64,000 nt of DNA from NCBI GenBank assembly GCA_937961295.1, contig CALGOK010000014.1, positions 1 through 64,000 on the forward strand, read 5' to 3'. The DNA comes from an uncultured Gemmatimonadota bacterium. Its GTDB lineage: Bacteria > Gemmatimonadota > Gemmatimonadetes > Gemmatimonadales > GWC2-71-9. Each line of letters opens with the position of its first letter. Position 1 is the stretch's first letter. The position numbers and the translations under genes were made by a program. The notes below the pieces were generated by a model, which ran no database searches, was not told the DNA's origin, and saw only the letters and a list, made by a program, of their open reading frames with translations. Positions 52,859 through 62,260 of the stretch are shown here, in pieces.

Positions 52859-54417
52859 CGCCGCTGTTGCCGCGCCATCCATTCCTGCACGGGCAAGCCC
52901 ACGGCATCGACCCAGAGCGTGTCGTGCACCCGCGCGAGCGTGAGCCAGTCGCGCCAGGTGAACGGGGCGGAGAGCGAGAGGTCGGCCTCCGGCAGCCGAC
53001 CGCAGCCGTACGACCAGGTCACCTGGGCCACGCGCGGCGCGGAGCCCGGCGGGACGAGCGCGTCGCAGGGACGATCCACCACCCGTGCGAGCGCATCCGC
53101 CGGGCGATCGACGAGCACGGTGGCGAAGTCGCCGATCTCCGGCGCCGCCACCGGCAGACGTCGCGGGCCCTCGACCGGCCCGAGCACCACCAGCGTGTCC
53201 CCAGCATCGAGACCGCCCGCGAGTCGCGTGACCGCATGGTTGAGGTGCAACGCCGCCTCGGCGGTGGCCGCCGAACGCTGCGCCGGAATCGCGGCATAGA
53301 GCGGCACCAGCAGCGCCCCCGCCCCGGCCAGGCCCCGCCGCCAGCCGCCCTCGTCCCAGAGCACCCCCGTCGCGGCACCAATCAGCAGCGCCGGCGCGAC
53401 GAAGAACGGCAGCGCGTAGAACGCGTCGAACTTGAACCACGGCCAGTAGAGCAGCGCACCGAGCAGCACCACCGCCGTGGCGATGGCGCCGGCCTCGACC
53501 GCGGCCCGGCCCTGCCCGCGCCGGAACGCCGCTGCGACTCCGAACCCGGCCAGCAGCAGCGCGATGAGATTGGCCGGATAGAGGAGCCGCAGTGCACCGT
53601 GACTCCCCGGTGAGATGGGGGTGACGATCGCGGCGATGTTGCCGGCGAGACGATCGACGGTGAGCGCCCCGGCGCCGTACGACATCCCGTACCCGGTCGC
53701 CACCGGCTGGCTTCGCACCACGAGGATCAGGGCAGCGACGGCAACCGCGATCAGCAGCGCCCCGGCACCGAGCGCCGGCGTGCGCGGCTCGCGCAGACGC
53801 GGCATGGCAAGCGGGCCGGGCCAGCCGCACACGGCGAGCACCACCACCACGGCGCCCAGCACGCCGACCACTTCCTTGAACAGGAAGATCACCGCGATCA
53901 TCGCCAGCATCGCCGCGGCGGCGGGCTGCCATCGCACCCGGTCGCGGTACCCCAATGCGGCGTGCAGCGCGAGCAGCAGCGCAAGCAGGCAGGCGGGTTC
54001 CGCCATGAGCTGGAGCCACGCGCGCGACGCCGGGGTGGCGACCACCAGCAGCGCCGCCGCGAGCGCCGCGCCCACCGGTGCGATGCGGAGGCGACGCGCC
54101 AGGGCGTACGCGGCAACGGTGGCCGCGGCCATCACGCCGAAGCGCAGCAGCTGCCAGCCGTGCGACCCCTCACCGAACAGCGCGTACTGCACCGCGAAGG
54201 TGAAGTAGAAGAGCGGGTTCATCCGCCCGTGGCTGGCGTAGTAGTCAAGCAGGGCGCGGTATCCGGCCCACGCTCCGTCGTGGCGCTCGAGGATCGGGAG
54301 GAACTCGCGGAAGTCCCAGAGATCGAGCGGCAGCGGCCGGTCGGGTCGGTAGAGCAGGAACGCCAGCGCCAGCACGGCGGCGAGCAGCAGCGCGTCGAGG
54401 GCGCGCTGGCGGTTCAC
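52855..54417 (-). CDS. Polytopic membrane protein, GT-C-like
   Basis: 520 aa from GTG 54417 (GTGA overlap with the GT2 gene). About ten transmembrane helices; after the first, RPDRPLPLDLWDFREFLPIL holds acidic residues in the position used catalytically by GT-C enzymes, and GRMNPLFYF follows. The C-terminal 130 residues are periplasmic. Terminal gene of the two-component/glycan operon. Function likely lipid-linked sugar transfer; not proven. Confidence 0.7.
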   Translation of the reverse strand: MNRQRALDALLLAAVLALAFLLYRPDRPLPLDLWDFREFLPILERHDGAWAGYRALLDYYASHGRMNPLFYFTFAVQYALFGEGSHGWQLLRFGVMAAATVAAYALARRLRIAPVGAALAAALLVVATPASRAWLQLMAEPACLLALLLALHAALGYRDRVRWQPAAAAMLAMIAVIFLFKEVVGVLGAVVVVLAVCGWPGPLAMPRLREPRTPALGAGALLIAVAVAALILVVRSQPVATGYGMSYGAGALTVDRLAGNIAAIVTPISPGSHGALRLLYPANLIALLLAGFGVAAAFRRGQGRAAVEAGAIATAVVLLGALLYWPWFKFDAFYALPFFVAPALLIGAATGVLWDEGGWRRGLAGAGALLVPLYAAIPAQRSAATAEAALHLNHAVTRLAGGLDAGDTLVVLGPVEGPRRLPVAAPEIGDFATVLVDRPADALARVVDRPCDALVPPGSAPRVAQVTWSYGCGRLPEADLSLSAPFTWRDWLTLARVHDTLWVDAVGLPVQEWMARQQRR

Positions 54418-55157
54418 GCGCGCCGCCGCTGGCGCCGGATCGCGAGCAGCTCGAGCGGCGCGCGCAGGAAGTCGCGCGCCCGGAGCCGCGAGCCGTGGCG
54501 GTCGCTCCAGCGCTCCAGCGGCACCTCGCGGAACCGCGGCTCGGCCGGTTCCCCCGCCTCGGCGGCGAGCCGTGCGAGCAGCTCGACGTCGAAGATCCAG
54601 CGCGACGCGAATGGCGCCTCGAGGGCGCGGCGCACCGGCGCGATGTTGCGGAACAGCTTGAGGCCGCACTGCGTGTCGTACACCGGCAGCGCCAGCGTGA
54701 GTGATGCCGCCGTGGCGAACACCCGGCCGAGGTAGTGCCGGAGCGGCGAACGGACGATGTCGCGGCCGAGGAGCCGCACCCGCGACCCGAGCGCGGCCCA
54801 GGCCTCGGGATGCGCGGCGAGCTCGTCACGAAGCCGCACCGCCTCGTCGAGCGGCGCGGCGAGGTCCGCGTCGGCGAACCCCACCAGCGCTGCACCTTCG
54901 GCCAGCGCGGTGATCATTCCCTCGCGCACCGCCTCCGCCTTGCCGCGATTGGTGCCGAGGCGCTGCACCGCCAGCTGCGCGGGGCGCGCGGCGGCGAGGC
55001 GATCGAGCACGCCGGCGGTGTCGTCGGTGCTGCCGTCGTCGACGAAGCGAATTGCCGCGTCGGGGTGGCGGTCGAGGAACGCCAGGAACGCGTCGCCCTC
55101 GAGCCGCGCGGCCTCGTTGTAGGCCGGGATCACCAGCACCATCCCGGCGTCGCTCAT
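54414..55157 (-). CDS. Family 2 glycosyltransferase (dolichyl/undecaprenyl-phosphate type)
   Basis: 247 aa GT-A enzyme. LVIPAYNEAARLEGD at the start, FVDDGSTDDTAGVL, GTNRGKAEAVREGM, the DXD-like ADADLAAPLDEA, and the later QCGLKLFRN and FDVELLARL typical of dolichyl-phosphate mannose/glucose synthases. It makes a polyprenyl-phosphate sugar that GT-C enzymes can use; two or three GT-C-like genes lie in the same cluster. ATG 55157 overlaps the methyltransferase stop. Confidence 0.88.
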   Translation of the reverse strand: MSDAGMVLVIPAYNEAARLEGDAFLAFLDRHPDAAIRFVDDGSTDDTAGVLDRLAAARPAQLAVQRLGTNRGKAEAVREGMITALAEGAALVGFADADLAAPLDEAVRLRDELAAHPEAWAALGSRVRLLGRDIVRSPLRHYLGRVFATAASLTLALPVYDTQCGLKLFRNIAPVRRALEAPFASRWIFDVELLARLAAEAGEPAEPRFREVPLERWSDRHGSRLRARDFLRAPLELLAIRRQRRRA

Positions 55158-55900
55158 GGGCGCCTCAGCAGGGCCAGCAGCGACACCCCGTGCGACCACG
55201 GAGCCCGGTCGCCATCGATCGCGGCGACCAGCGCTGCCGCCTCGCCGGCGAAGATCCGGTGCAGCACTCCGTTCAGCGGTCCCATCGGCACGTCGAGGTC
55301 TCCTCCCGGAGCGGCGCGGTCGCCGCGCCAGCGACGGTGCAGCGCGATCAGGGGCCGCAGTCGCGCGTTGAACGGCGAGAGCAGCCGGACCGTGACCGGC
55401 AGGTCGGCCCAGAGCGCGGCGAACTCCTCGCGCCGGTAGCGGCGGAAGTGGCCGAACGCTTCGTCGTGCGCGCTCCAGAGGGAAGGATCGGCCGGCACCG
55501 TGAGGAGAAGATGCCCCCCCGGCGGCACGGCGGCGACCGCCGCCGCCAGCAGCGCCCGATCGTCGGCCACGTGCTCGAGGACGTCGGTCATCAGCAGCAG
55601 GCCGCCCCCGGCGAGGTGGAGCCGGGCCGTGCCGGGATCGTCGGTCGCCACGAACGCCACCTCGGGGAAGCGCTCGCGTGCCAGTGCGATCGCCTCCTCC
55701 GACGGATCGAGTCCGAGCACCTGGTGGCCGGCCGCGGCCAGCGCGGCGGCGTTGCCGCCGGTGCCGCAGCCAACATCGGCGACGGCGGCTCCCGGCGCGG
55801 CCACCGCGGCGGCGATGCGCGTGATGACGGCGCGCGGGCCTGTGAAGCACCAGTGCCGCTCCTCCACCCGGGCGTGCGCCGCGAACTGCTCAGCGCGCAT
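55154..55900 (-). CDS. SAM-dependent class I methyltransferase
   Basis: 248 aa. SAM motif I VADVGCGTGGNAAAL, motif II VLGLDPSEEAI, and LLLMTDVLEHVAD, GGHLLLTVPADPSLWSAHDE, FGHFRRYRREEF, a pattern common in methyltransferases paired with GT2/GT-C genes. Substrate unknown, probably a lipid-linked sugar or related small molecule. Overlaps the upstream GT-C gene by 11 nt. Confidence 0.85.
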   Translation of the reverse strand: MRAEQFAAHARVEERHWCFTGPRAVITRIAAAVAAPGAAVADVGCGTGGNAAALAAAGHQVLGLDPSEEAIALARERFPEVAFVATDDPGTARLHLAGGGLLLMTDVLEHVADDRALLAAAVAAVPPGGHLLLTVPADPSLWSAHDEAFGHFRRYRREEFAALWADLPVTVRLLSPFNARLRPLIALHRRWRGDRAAPGGDLDVPMGPLNGVLHRIFAGEAAALVAAIDGDRAPWSHGVSLLALLRRP

Positions 55901-57887
55901 CGAGCCCCCACACCGCCCGCATCGAGTCCCGGTTCACGCGCGTGAAGCGCAGCGCACCGCCAGGCCCCGGCTCCTGCGAGAGCAGCCAGAGCGGTCCCCC
56001 GAGCGCGCCCTCGCCGAGCAGCGTGTCGCGCGCGTGCAGGTCGCGGACGTAGCGGTTGGCCGTGTCGCGGGTCACCAGCAGCGGGGCGTACACGGTGGTG
56101 CCGGCTCGATCCTCGAGGATGCGCCGCTCGCACGCCGGCCGCAGCGGCCGACCCGGCAACACGCGCAGCGTGGTGTCGGGCGACAGGTACTGTGCCACCA
56201 GGAGGGTCGAGTCGGCGCGATGCGGCGCCACCAGCCGATCCAGCTGCGGCGCGCCCCCGCCGTCGCGCTCGACCACGGCGATCAGGCTGTCGAGCGCGCA
56301 CGAATCGACCGACCGGTAGAACCGTTCCGCATCGGGCCGCGACACGCCGATGCCCCACATCCGGGCGATCAGCTGCGCACCCCAGCTTTCGCGCACCAGC
56401 ACCGTGGCGCCGCGGACGTCCATGGCCGCGGTGAGCGCGGCCACGTCGTGGCGCATCGACAGCATGCCGTTGCGGTACTGCGCGGCGCGGATCGGCAGCA
56501 GCTGGGTCACCCCGAGCAGCAGGGCGGCGATGCCGCCGACCAGGATGCCCTGGCGGGCGGGATCGGGCCAGCCGCGTTCGCGCAGCACGGCGGGGAGCCG
56601 CGCGGTCCACAGGGCGAGCCACGGCGCGAGCGGCAACAGGAAGCGGGGTCCCAGGTAGAAGCCGTCGTGCCAGTACGCGAGGTAGGCCGCGAGGAACAAC
56701 CCCGAGCTGGCGAGCACCCACCGGTCGAAGGCCGCCAACCGCGGCACCAGCAGCAGCGCGAAGGTGGCGAACAGCAGCCCCGGAGCCGGGGTTTCGAGGA
56801 AGTGCGACTGCAACCGCAGCAGGTAGAGGTTGATCAGCTCGATGCCGCGCAGCGGCGTGTGCGGCGGCCCCCAGGGCGACTCATGGAAGCCGAGCTCGTG
56901 CGTCTTGCCCCAGAGCTCGATGTAGCCGAAGCGGAGCGGATCGCCGGTCCATGCCGCGTTGACGGCGAGCAGGGCGGCGATCGGGAGCGCGATGCCCACG
57001 CCGCTGGCGAGCAGCGGCGCCAGGTGCGGGCGCCCGAGCCGGAGTCGCCAGAGCAGCCAGGCGGCGGCGGGAAGCGCGAAGGCTGCGGCATCGAGCGGCC
57101 TGATGGTCGCCGCGACGCCGAGCGCCAGCCCGGCGAGCGCCGCGGCACCCGGATGCGGTGCCTCGTCGGCGGTCGCGCGTGCGAGCGCGAGCGCCGCGAA
57201 CAGCAGCCACGCCATGGCGGTGACGTGGTTCATCATCGAGCCGCCGAGGAACACCGTGAACGGCGCAAAGGCGAGCAGCAGCACCGCGGCGAGCTGCATC
57301 CCGGCGCCGCCCTCGAGGCGCCGGAGCAGCCGGGCGAACGCGAACACCGCCAGTCCCGCCATCCCCGGCCCGACCAGCCACGCGGCACCGAGCAGTTCGC
57401 CCGCGGCCAGCATCGCCAGGCCGCCGGCCGGGAACTGGCCGTAGAGCCGGTCGCCGGTGTCGACCAGGTGCATCGCCGCCGTGAACTCGGGGTGCGCCGG
57501 CACCGGGAGGAAGAGCCGGCCGGCGGCGAACACGCGCGCCTGCCAGAGCTGGATCACCTCGTCGATGAGGAGCGGGCGGGCGGAGAGCACCGCCTGCGCG
57601 ACCACGGCGTACAGCGCCGCGGCCGCCGCCGCGAGCGTGCCGTCGGCGAGCCGGCCGCCGCGCTGCCACCGCTCGGCGATCCCGGCCCAGGCGCCCTCGC
57701 GCCAGAGCGCGGGGCGGCGGCGCAGCACGATGGCCGCGACGAGCGTGATGCCCGCGATGATCGCCCCGCCGGATCCCCACAGCGCGAGGCGCTGGCCGTA
57801 CCACGGCGCCTCGTGCCCGCCGGGGATCCAGTTGGCGAGCGGCAGGAGCCCCAGCAGCAGGAGGACCAGCGCCGCGGCGCGCGCCAC
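55890..57887 (-). CDS. GT-C family (GT39-like) membrane glycosyltransferase
   Basis: 665 aa from GTG 57887, which shares one base with the regulator's TAG. About eleven transmembrane helices; LLIDEVIQLWQARVFAAGRLF holds the conserved acidic pair of GT-C enzymes, QFPAGGLAML and MMNHVTAMAWLL follow. Large periplasmic C-terminal region (about 490-665). Co-transcribed with the PilS/PilR-like pair upstream and methyltransferase/GT2 downstream. Confidence 0.8.
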   Translation of the reverse strand: MARAAALVLLLLGLLPLANWIPGGHEAPWYGQRLALWGSGGAIIAGITLVAAIVLRRRPALWREGAWAGIAERWQRGGRLADGTLAAAAAALYAVVAQAVLSARPLLIDEVIQLWQARVFAAGRLFLPVPAHPEFTAAMHLVDTGDRLYGQFPAGGLAMLAAGELLGAAWLVGPGMAGLAVFAFARLLRRLEGGAGMQLAAVLLLAFAPFTVFLGGSMMNHVTAMAWLLFAALALARATADEAPHPGAAALAGLALGVAATIRPLDAAAFALPAAAWLLWRLRLGRPHLAPLLASGVGIALPIAALLAVNAAWTGDPLRFGYIELWGKTHELGFHESPWGPPHTPLRGIELINLYLLRLQSHFLETPAPGLLFATFALLLVPRLAAFDRWVLASSGLFLAAYLAYWHDGFYLGPRFLLPLAPWLALWTARLPAVLRERGWPDPARQGILVGGIAALLLGVTQLLPIRAAQYRNGMLSMRHDVAALTAAMDVRGATVLVRESWGAQLIARMWGIGVSRPDAERFYRSVDSCALDSLIAVVERDGGGAPQLDRLVAPHRADSTLLVAQYLSPDTTLRVLPGRPLRPACERRILEDRAGTTVYAPLLVTRDTANRYVRDLHARDTLLGEGALGGPLWLLSQEPGPGGALRFTRVNRDSMRAVWGLDAR

Positions 57888-59269
57888 TACTTCGCCTCGT
57901 TCCCTTCGTAGCGGGAGAGCTTGCGGTACAGGGTGCTCGGGTCGATGCCGAGCACCTCCGCGGCCCGGGTCTTGTTGCCGCCCTCGGCCTGCAGCACGAA
58001 CATGATGTACGCGCGCTCGATCAGGTCGAGCGACGGATTGGGTTGGCTGCGGTCGGCCACCAGCGGCTCCTTCTTCTGCCGGGTGATCCGCTCGGGGAGG
58101 TGCTGCGGCTCGATGAGCGAGCCGGACGACAGGACCACCGCGTGCTCGAGCGCGTTCTGCAGCTCGCGCACGTTGCCGGGCCACTCGTACACCATCACCG
58201 CGTCCATCGCCTCGGCCGAGAGCGCCTTGGGCTCCTCGCCCTCGGGGGCCATCGACTGCAGGAACGCGTCGATCAGCAGGATCAGGTCGTCGCGCCGGTC
58301 GCGCAGCGGCGGCAGGTCGATCGCGATGACATTGAGGCGGTAGAAGAGGTCGGAGCGGAAGTTGCCGCGACGCACCTCCTCCTCGAGGTCGCGGTTGGTC
58401 GCGGCGATGATCCGCACGTCCACCGGGATCGCGTCGGTGGCGCCGACCGGGATCACCTCGCGCTGCTGGAGCACGCGGAGCAGCTTGACCTGCAGCGAGG
58501 CCGGCATCTCGCCCACCTCGTCCATGAAGAAGGTGCCGCCGCGCGCGGCGGCGAACAGCCCCTGCTTGTCGCGCACCGCGCCGGTGAACGACCCCTTCAC
58601 GTGGCCGAACAGCTCGCTCTCGAGCAGCGTCTCGGGGAGCGCGCCGCAGTTGATCGAGAGGAAGGGACCTGCCGCGCGGCTGGAGGCGTCGTGCAGGTAG
58701 CGCGCGAGCACCTCCTTGCCGGTGCCGCTCTCGCCGCCGATCAGCACCGTGGAGTCGGTCGGCGCCACCTGCTCGGCCAGCTTGAGGAGGTCGAGGAACC
58801 GGCGCGACTTGCCGATCGGCCGCGGCAGCGACGCGCGCGGTGCGCCGCCGGCCCGGCGGATCTCCGACTTGAGCTGCTTGTTCTCCACCCGGATCTGCCG
58901 GAACTCGCAGGCGCGCCGGAGGATCGCCACCAGCTCGTCGTTGGCGAACGGCTTCTGCAGGTAGTAGAACGCGCCGGCATTGACGGCCTGGATCGCGCTC
59001 TGCAGCGACGCCTGCGCGGTCATCAGGATCACCGGCGTCATCGCGTCGATCTCCTTGACCGCCTGCAGGATGTCGAGGCCGGTCACCTGCGGCATCCGCA
59101 CGTCGGTGAGGACGATGTCGGGCGAGGCGGTGCGGATCGCCTCGAGGCCCGCCTTGCCGCCCTGCGCCACGGTCACCTCGAAACCCTCCTTGCGCAGGAG
59201 GATCCGAAGGGTGTCGAGGATGCCGCTCTCGTCGTCGATGACAAGCACCGCGGGCTGCTGCTGGCTCAT
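57887..59269 (-). CDS. NtrC/PilR-type sigma54 response regulator
   Basis: 460 aa. The receiver is intact: Asp12-Asp13, phospho-acceptor Asp56 (IVLTDVRMP), Thr and Lys (LQKPF). AAA+ with GESGTGKEVLARY, GSFTGA, FFMDEVGEMP; Fis-type HTH (TRAAEVLGIDPSTLYRKLSRY). Partner of the adjacent histidine kinase (ATGA overlap). It likely activates sigma54 promoters, with pilin or glycan genes as candidate targets. Confidence 0.93.
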   Translation of the reverse strand: MSQQQPAVLVIDDESGILDTLRILLRKEGFEVTVAQGGKAGLEAIRTASPDIVLTDVRMPQVTGLDILQAVKEIDAMTPVILMTAQASLQSAIQAVNAGAFYYLQKPFANDELVAILRRACEFRQIRVENKQLKSEIRRAGGAPRASLPRPIGKSRRFLDLLKLAEQVAPTDSTVLIGGESGTGKEVLARYLHDASSRAAGPFLSINCGALPETLLESELFGHVKGSFTGAVRDKQGLFAAARGGTFFMDEVGEMPASLQVKLLRVLQQREVIPVGATDAIPVDVRIIAATNRDLEEEVRRGNFRSDLFYRLNVIAIDLPPLRDRRDDLILLIDAFLQSMAPEGEEPKALSAEAMDAVMVYEWPGNVRELQNALEHAVVLSSGSLIEPQHLPERITRQKKEPLVADRSQPNPSLDLIERAYIMFVLQAEGGNKTRAAEVLGIDPSTLYRKLSRYEGNEAK

Positions 59270-60981
59270 GTCCCGGCCTCCCGATCCCAGTGCGAGGGGA
59301 GAAAGATGGTGAAGGTGGTGCCGACGCGCGCCGCGGAGTCGACCAGGACCACGCCCCGGTGCGACGCCACCGCGCGCTGGACGATCGCGAGGCCGAGGCC
59401 GCTGCCGCCCGGCCGCCCCGTGACGAACGGCTCGAACAGCCGCTCGCGCACGGCGTCGGGGATCCCGGGCCCGTTGTCCCGGATCACGAGCTTGACCCGG
59501 CGGTCGACCGGGCCGGGCGGCAGCTCGCCGGGACGCGCCCAGCCGACGGTCACGTCGATCTGGCCGGCGCCGTCGATCGCCTGGGCCGCGTTGAGCATCA
59601 GGTTCGACGCGATCCGGTGCAGCAGGTCGGGATCGGCCTCCAGCTCGAGCGGGTCGCCGTGCACGGCGATCGACACGGCCTGCGCCTCGGGATGCTCCGA
59701 GACGAAGCGCGCCGCCTGCCGCACCACCTCGAGCAGGTCGAGCGTCTCGAAGCGGGTGGCGCGCACGCGCGAGAAGTCGAGGAACTCGCTCAGCAGCCGG
59801 TTGAGCCGCTCGCTCTCGCGCATGACCAGGGTGGCGAGCACCCGGTCATCGGGATCGTCCTGCACGCTCTTGGCGAGCTGCTCGACCGCGCTCTGGATCG
59901 CCGCGAGCGGATTGCGGATCTCGTGCGCCAGCGAGGCCGACAGCGCCGCCACCGCCTCCAGCCGCTCGGCGCGCAGCCGGAACTCCTGCAATCGCTTGAG
60001 GTCGGAGATGTCGGTGAAGATGGCGGTCACCGACGGTGCCCCGCCCCCGGGACGCAGGAAGGTGGTGGTGCTCACCCCCACCGGGAAGAGCGAGCCGTCG
60101 GCGCGCCGCACCGACGCCTCGCCGCGCGAGAGGCGGCCGCCGTCGCGGATGCCGCGCTCGATCGCGTCGTGCAGGTCGCGCGAGCGGGCCCGCAGCGCGT
60201 CGAGGACCGGCTGGCCGGGCACGAGGCCGTCGCCGCCGAGGATCCGTCGCGCCCGCGGGTTGATGTAGGCCAGCCGACCCTCGCCGTCGACGGTGATCAC
60301 CCCGGACTGGATGGTGGCGAGGATCTCGTCGGCCTCGAGCCGCGCCTGCAGCAGCGCCGCCGCGAGCGAGGCCTGCTCCCGCGCCGAGGTGGCGAGCCGG
60401 TGCCCGAGCACGGCGATCAGCCCGCCGACGAAGGTGATCACCGCGACCTGGGTCCAGAACTCGATTCCCGGCGCCACCGATGACCCGAGCGTCACGAGGA
60501 CGTAGCAGACCACCGCGAATGCCACCGCGATCAGCCCGCGCCCCACCGGCAGGAGCAGCGCGTACGCCGCCACGAGGGCGACGTAGAGCGCCGCGAGCGG
60601 CGTGGTCGCCCCGGCCGTGGTCGCCACCAGCCCCGTCACCACCAGCACGTCGCTGGTGGCCTGCAGCAGCAGCAGGGTGGGGCCCGGAATCCGGCCGCCG
60701 CGGGTCTCGACGCCAAGCCACAGGGTGGCGGCGAGCGCGGCGACCACGATCGTCGCGATCAGGCGACCGTCGAGCGGCAGGTCGTCGGTCGGCAACCCCA
60801 CGGCCTGGATCAGCAACACCACGAGGAGCACGAGGCGGATCGTGGCGATCGCGCCCAGCAGCGTCCGCGGACCGGGCAGCGCGAAGCGGTCGTTCGCGCC
60901 CGGCCGGTCGGTCACCGGTCCGATCGGGAACTCTCCCGTCGGCGGCCCGGCGGTGTCGGAGGTCGGCGTGGTGGTCGGCAA
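59266..60981 (-). CDS. PilS/NtrB-like membrane histidine kinase with PAS domain
   Basis: 571 aa if started at TTG 60981 (AAGGG just upstream); GTG 60915 is the alternative. Five or six transmembrane helices (residues ~40-200), a PAS domain (EADEILATIQSGVITVDGEGRLAYINPRARRILG), DHp with phospho-His in LSASLAHEIRNPLAAIQSAVEQL, and HATPase motifs NLMLNAAQAID, DNGPGIP, GGSGLGLAIV. Same layout as PilS. Heads the operon with the sigma54 regulator and glycan genes. Confidence 0.9.
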   Translation of the reverse strand: MPTTTPTSDTAGPPTGEFPIGPVTDRPGANDRFALPGPRTLLGAIATIRLVLLVVLLIQAVGLPTDDLPLDGRLIATIVVAALAATLWLGVETRGGRIPGPTLLLLQATSDVLVVTGLVATTAGATTPLAALYVALVAAYALLLPVGRGLIAVAFAVVCYVLVTLGSSVAPGIEFWTQVAVITFVGGLIAVLGHRLATSAREQASLAAALLQARLEADEILATIQSGVITVDGEGRLAYINPRARRILGGDGLVPGQPVLDALRARSRDLHDAIERGIRDGGRLSRGEASVRRADGSLFPVGVSTTTFLRPGGGAPSVTAIFTDISDLKRLQEFRLRAERLEAVAALSASLAHEIRNPLAAIQSAVEQLAKSVQDDPDDRVLATLVMRESERLNRLLSEFLDFSRVRATRFETLDLLEVVRQAARFVSEHPEAQAVSIAVHGDPLELEADPDLLHRIASNLMLNAAQAIDGAGQIDVTVGWARPGELPPGPVDRRVKLVIRDNGPGIPDAVRERLFEPFVTGRPGGSGLGLAIVQRAVASHRGVVLVDSAARVGTTFTIFLPSHWDREAGT

Positions 60982-61032
60982 GGGTACCCTTAATATGCTC
61001 GGACACCGACCGAGACGCCCGGAGGAGCTCGC

Positions 61033-61773
61033 ATGGCCAGGTCCCGCCGCATCCCCGACGCCTTCACCGGCTTCGACCCGGGGGCGCTCCGCTTCCTGCG
61101 CGGGCTGAGGCGCCACAACACCAGGGCGTGGTTCGAGGAGCACCGCACCGAGTACGAGACGCTGGTGCGCGAGCCGATGCGCGCGCTGATCGAGGAGCTG
61201 GACGTCCGGCTGGCGCGGCTCGCTCCCGAACTGACCGGCGACCCCCGGCGCTCGATGTTCCGGATCCACCGCGACGTGCGCTTCTCGCGCGACAAGTCGC
61301 CGTACAAGACCCACGCCTCGTGCTGGCTCTACCACCGCGATGCCGGCAAGGGCGTCGGCCAGGACGCCCACGGCGGGGCCGGACTGTACGTGCACCTCGA
61401 GCCCGGCGCGTCGATGGTCGCGGGCGGACTCTGGATGCCCGCCAAGCCGGCGCTCGACCTGGTCCGCGCCACCCTGCTCGACGCGCACGAGGCGTTCGCG
61501 GCGATCGTCACCGCGCGCGGCTTCCGCCGCCGCTACGGCGCACTGAGCGAGGAGGCGATGCTGGTGCGCGCGCCGCGCGGCGTCGACCCCGGCCATCCCG
61601 CGGTGCCGTGGCTCCGCTACAAGTCGTTCACGGTGCACCGGATGCTCGACGACGCGGCGATGCAGGCCGCGACCCTCCCGGACGTGCTGGAGAAGGACTT
61701 CGCCGCGATGCTCCCGATGGTGCGCTGGCTCAACACGGCCCTCGGCTTCCCGCCGGCGGAGCGCCGCCTGTGA
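61033..61773 (+). CDS. DUF2461 family protein
   Basis: 246 aa. Matches the DUF2461/TIGR02453 family: FDPGALRFLRGLRRHNTRAWFEEHR at the N-terminus, RIHRDVRFSRDKSPYKTHAS, GAGLYVHLEPGASMVAGGLWMP and the late YKSFTVHRML. No biochemical role is established for the family. ATG 61033 is preceded by GGAGGAG at 5-nt spacing. It couples to the S4 protein gene by GTGA overlap and is divergent from the histidine kinase. Confidence 0.92.
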   Translation: MARSRRIPDAFTGFDPGALRFLRGLRRHNTRAWFEEHRTEYETLVREPMRALIEELDVRLARLAPELTGDPRRSMFRIHRDVRFSRDKSPYKTHASCWLYHRDAGKGVGQDAHGGAGLYVHLEPGASMVAGGLWMPAKPALDLVRATLLDAHEAFAAIVTARGFRRRYGALSEEAMLVRAPRGVDPGHPAVPWLRYKSFTVHRMLDDAAMQAATLPDVLEKDFAAMLPMVRWLNTALGFPPAERRL

Positions 61774-62165
61774 GCGGCCGCGAGCCGCCGGCCGCCACCC
61801 GGCTCGACAAGTGGCTCTGGGCCGCGCGCTTCTACAAGACGCGCAGCGCCGCCACCGCCGCCGTGGCCGGCGGCAAGGTGGAGGTCAACGGCGACGCCGC
61901 CAAGCCGGCCCGCACCGTCACCGTCGGCGACGTGATCGAGGTCCGGGTGCCGCCCTACACCTGGACCGTGCAAATCACCGGCATCGCCGAGCGCCGCGGT
62001 TCCGCAGCCGCGGCGGCGGAACTCTTCCGGGAGACCGACGAGAGCCGCACCGCGCGCGAGCGCCAGGCGCAGCAACTCCGCGACGCGCCACTGCTGCGCT
62101 TCGACGAGGGGAAGCCAGGAAAGCGCGACCGGCGGACGATACGCAAGCTGCGCGGGAGGGACTGA
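61770..62165 (+). CDS. hslR: S4-domain RNA-binding protein, Hsp15-like
   Basis: 131 aa from GTG 61770. S4 domain at residues ~8-70 (TRLDKWLWAARFYKTRSAATAAVAGGKVEVNG), followed by GDVIEVRVPPYTWTVQITGIAERRGSAAAA and a basic tail (KPGKRDRRTIRKLRGR). Hsp15 binds stalled 50S subunits carrying nascent chains. Length and arrangement agree with the family. Confidence 0.88.
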   Translation: MSGREPPAATRLDKWLWAARFYKTRSAATAAVAGGKVEVNGDAAKPARTVTVGDVIEVRVPPYTWTVQITGIAERRGSAAAAAELFRETDESRTARERQAQQLRDAPLLRFDEGKPGKRDRRTIRKLRGRD

Positions 62166-62260
62166 GCGCGACAGCGCGAAGGGCGAGGGGCGAGGGGCGA
62201 AGGGCGGAATGCAGCGTGCCCCTCGCGCCTCGCCCCTCGCCCTTCGCGTTGTCGCGCTAA
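62162..62260. terminator. Long word hairpin (GGGGCGA type) between convergent genes
   Basis: Left arm GAGCGCGACAGCGCGAAGGGCGAGG..., right arm the near-complement ending GTTGTCGCGCTAA. Both flanking stop codons lie in the arms. Same type as 5679-5765 and 31570-31644. Confidence 0.7.
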
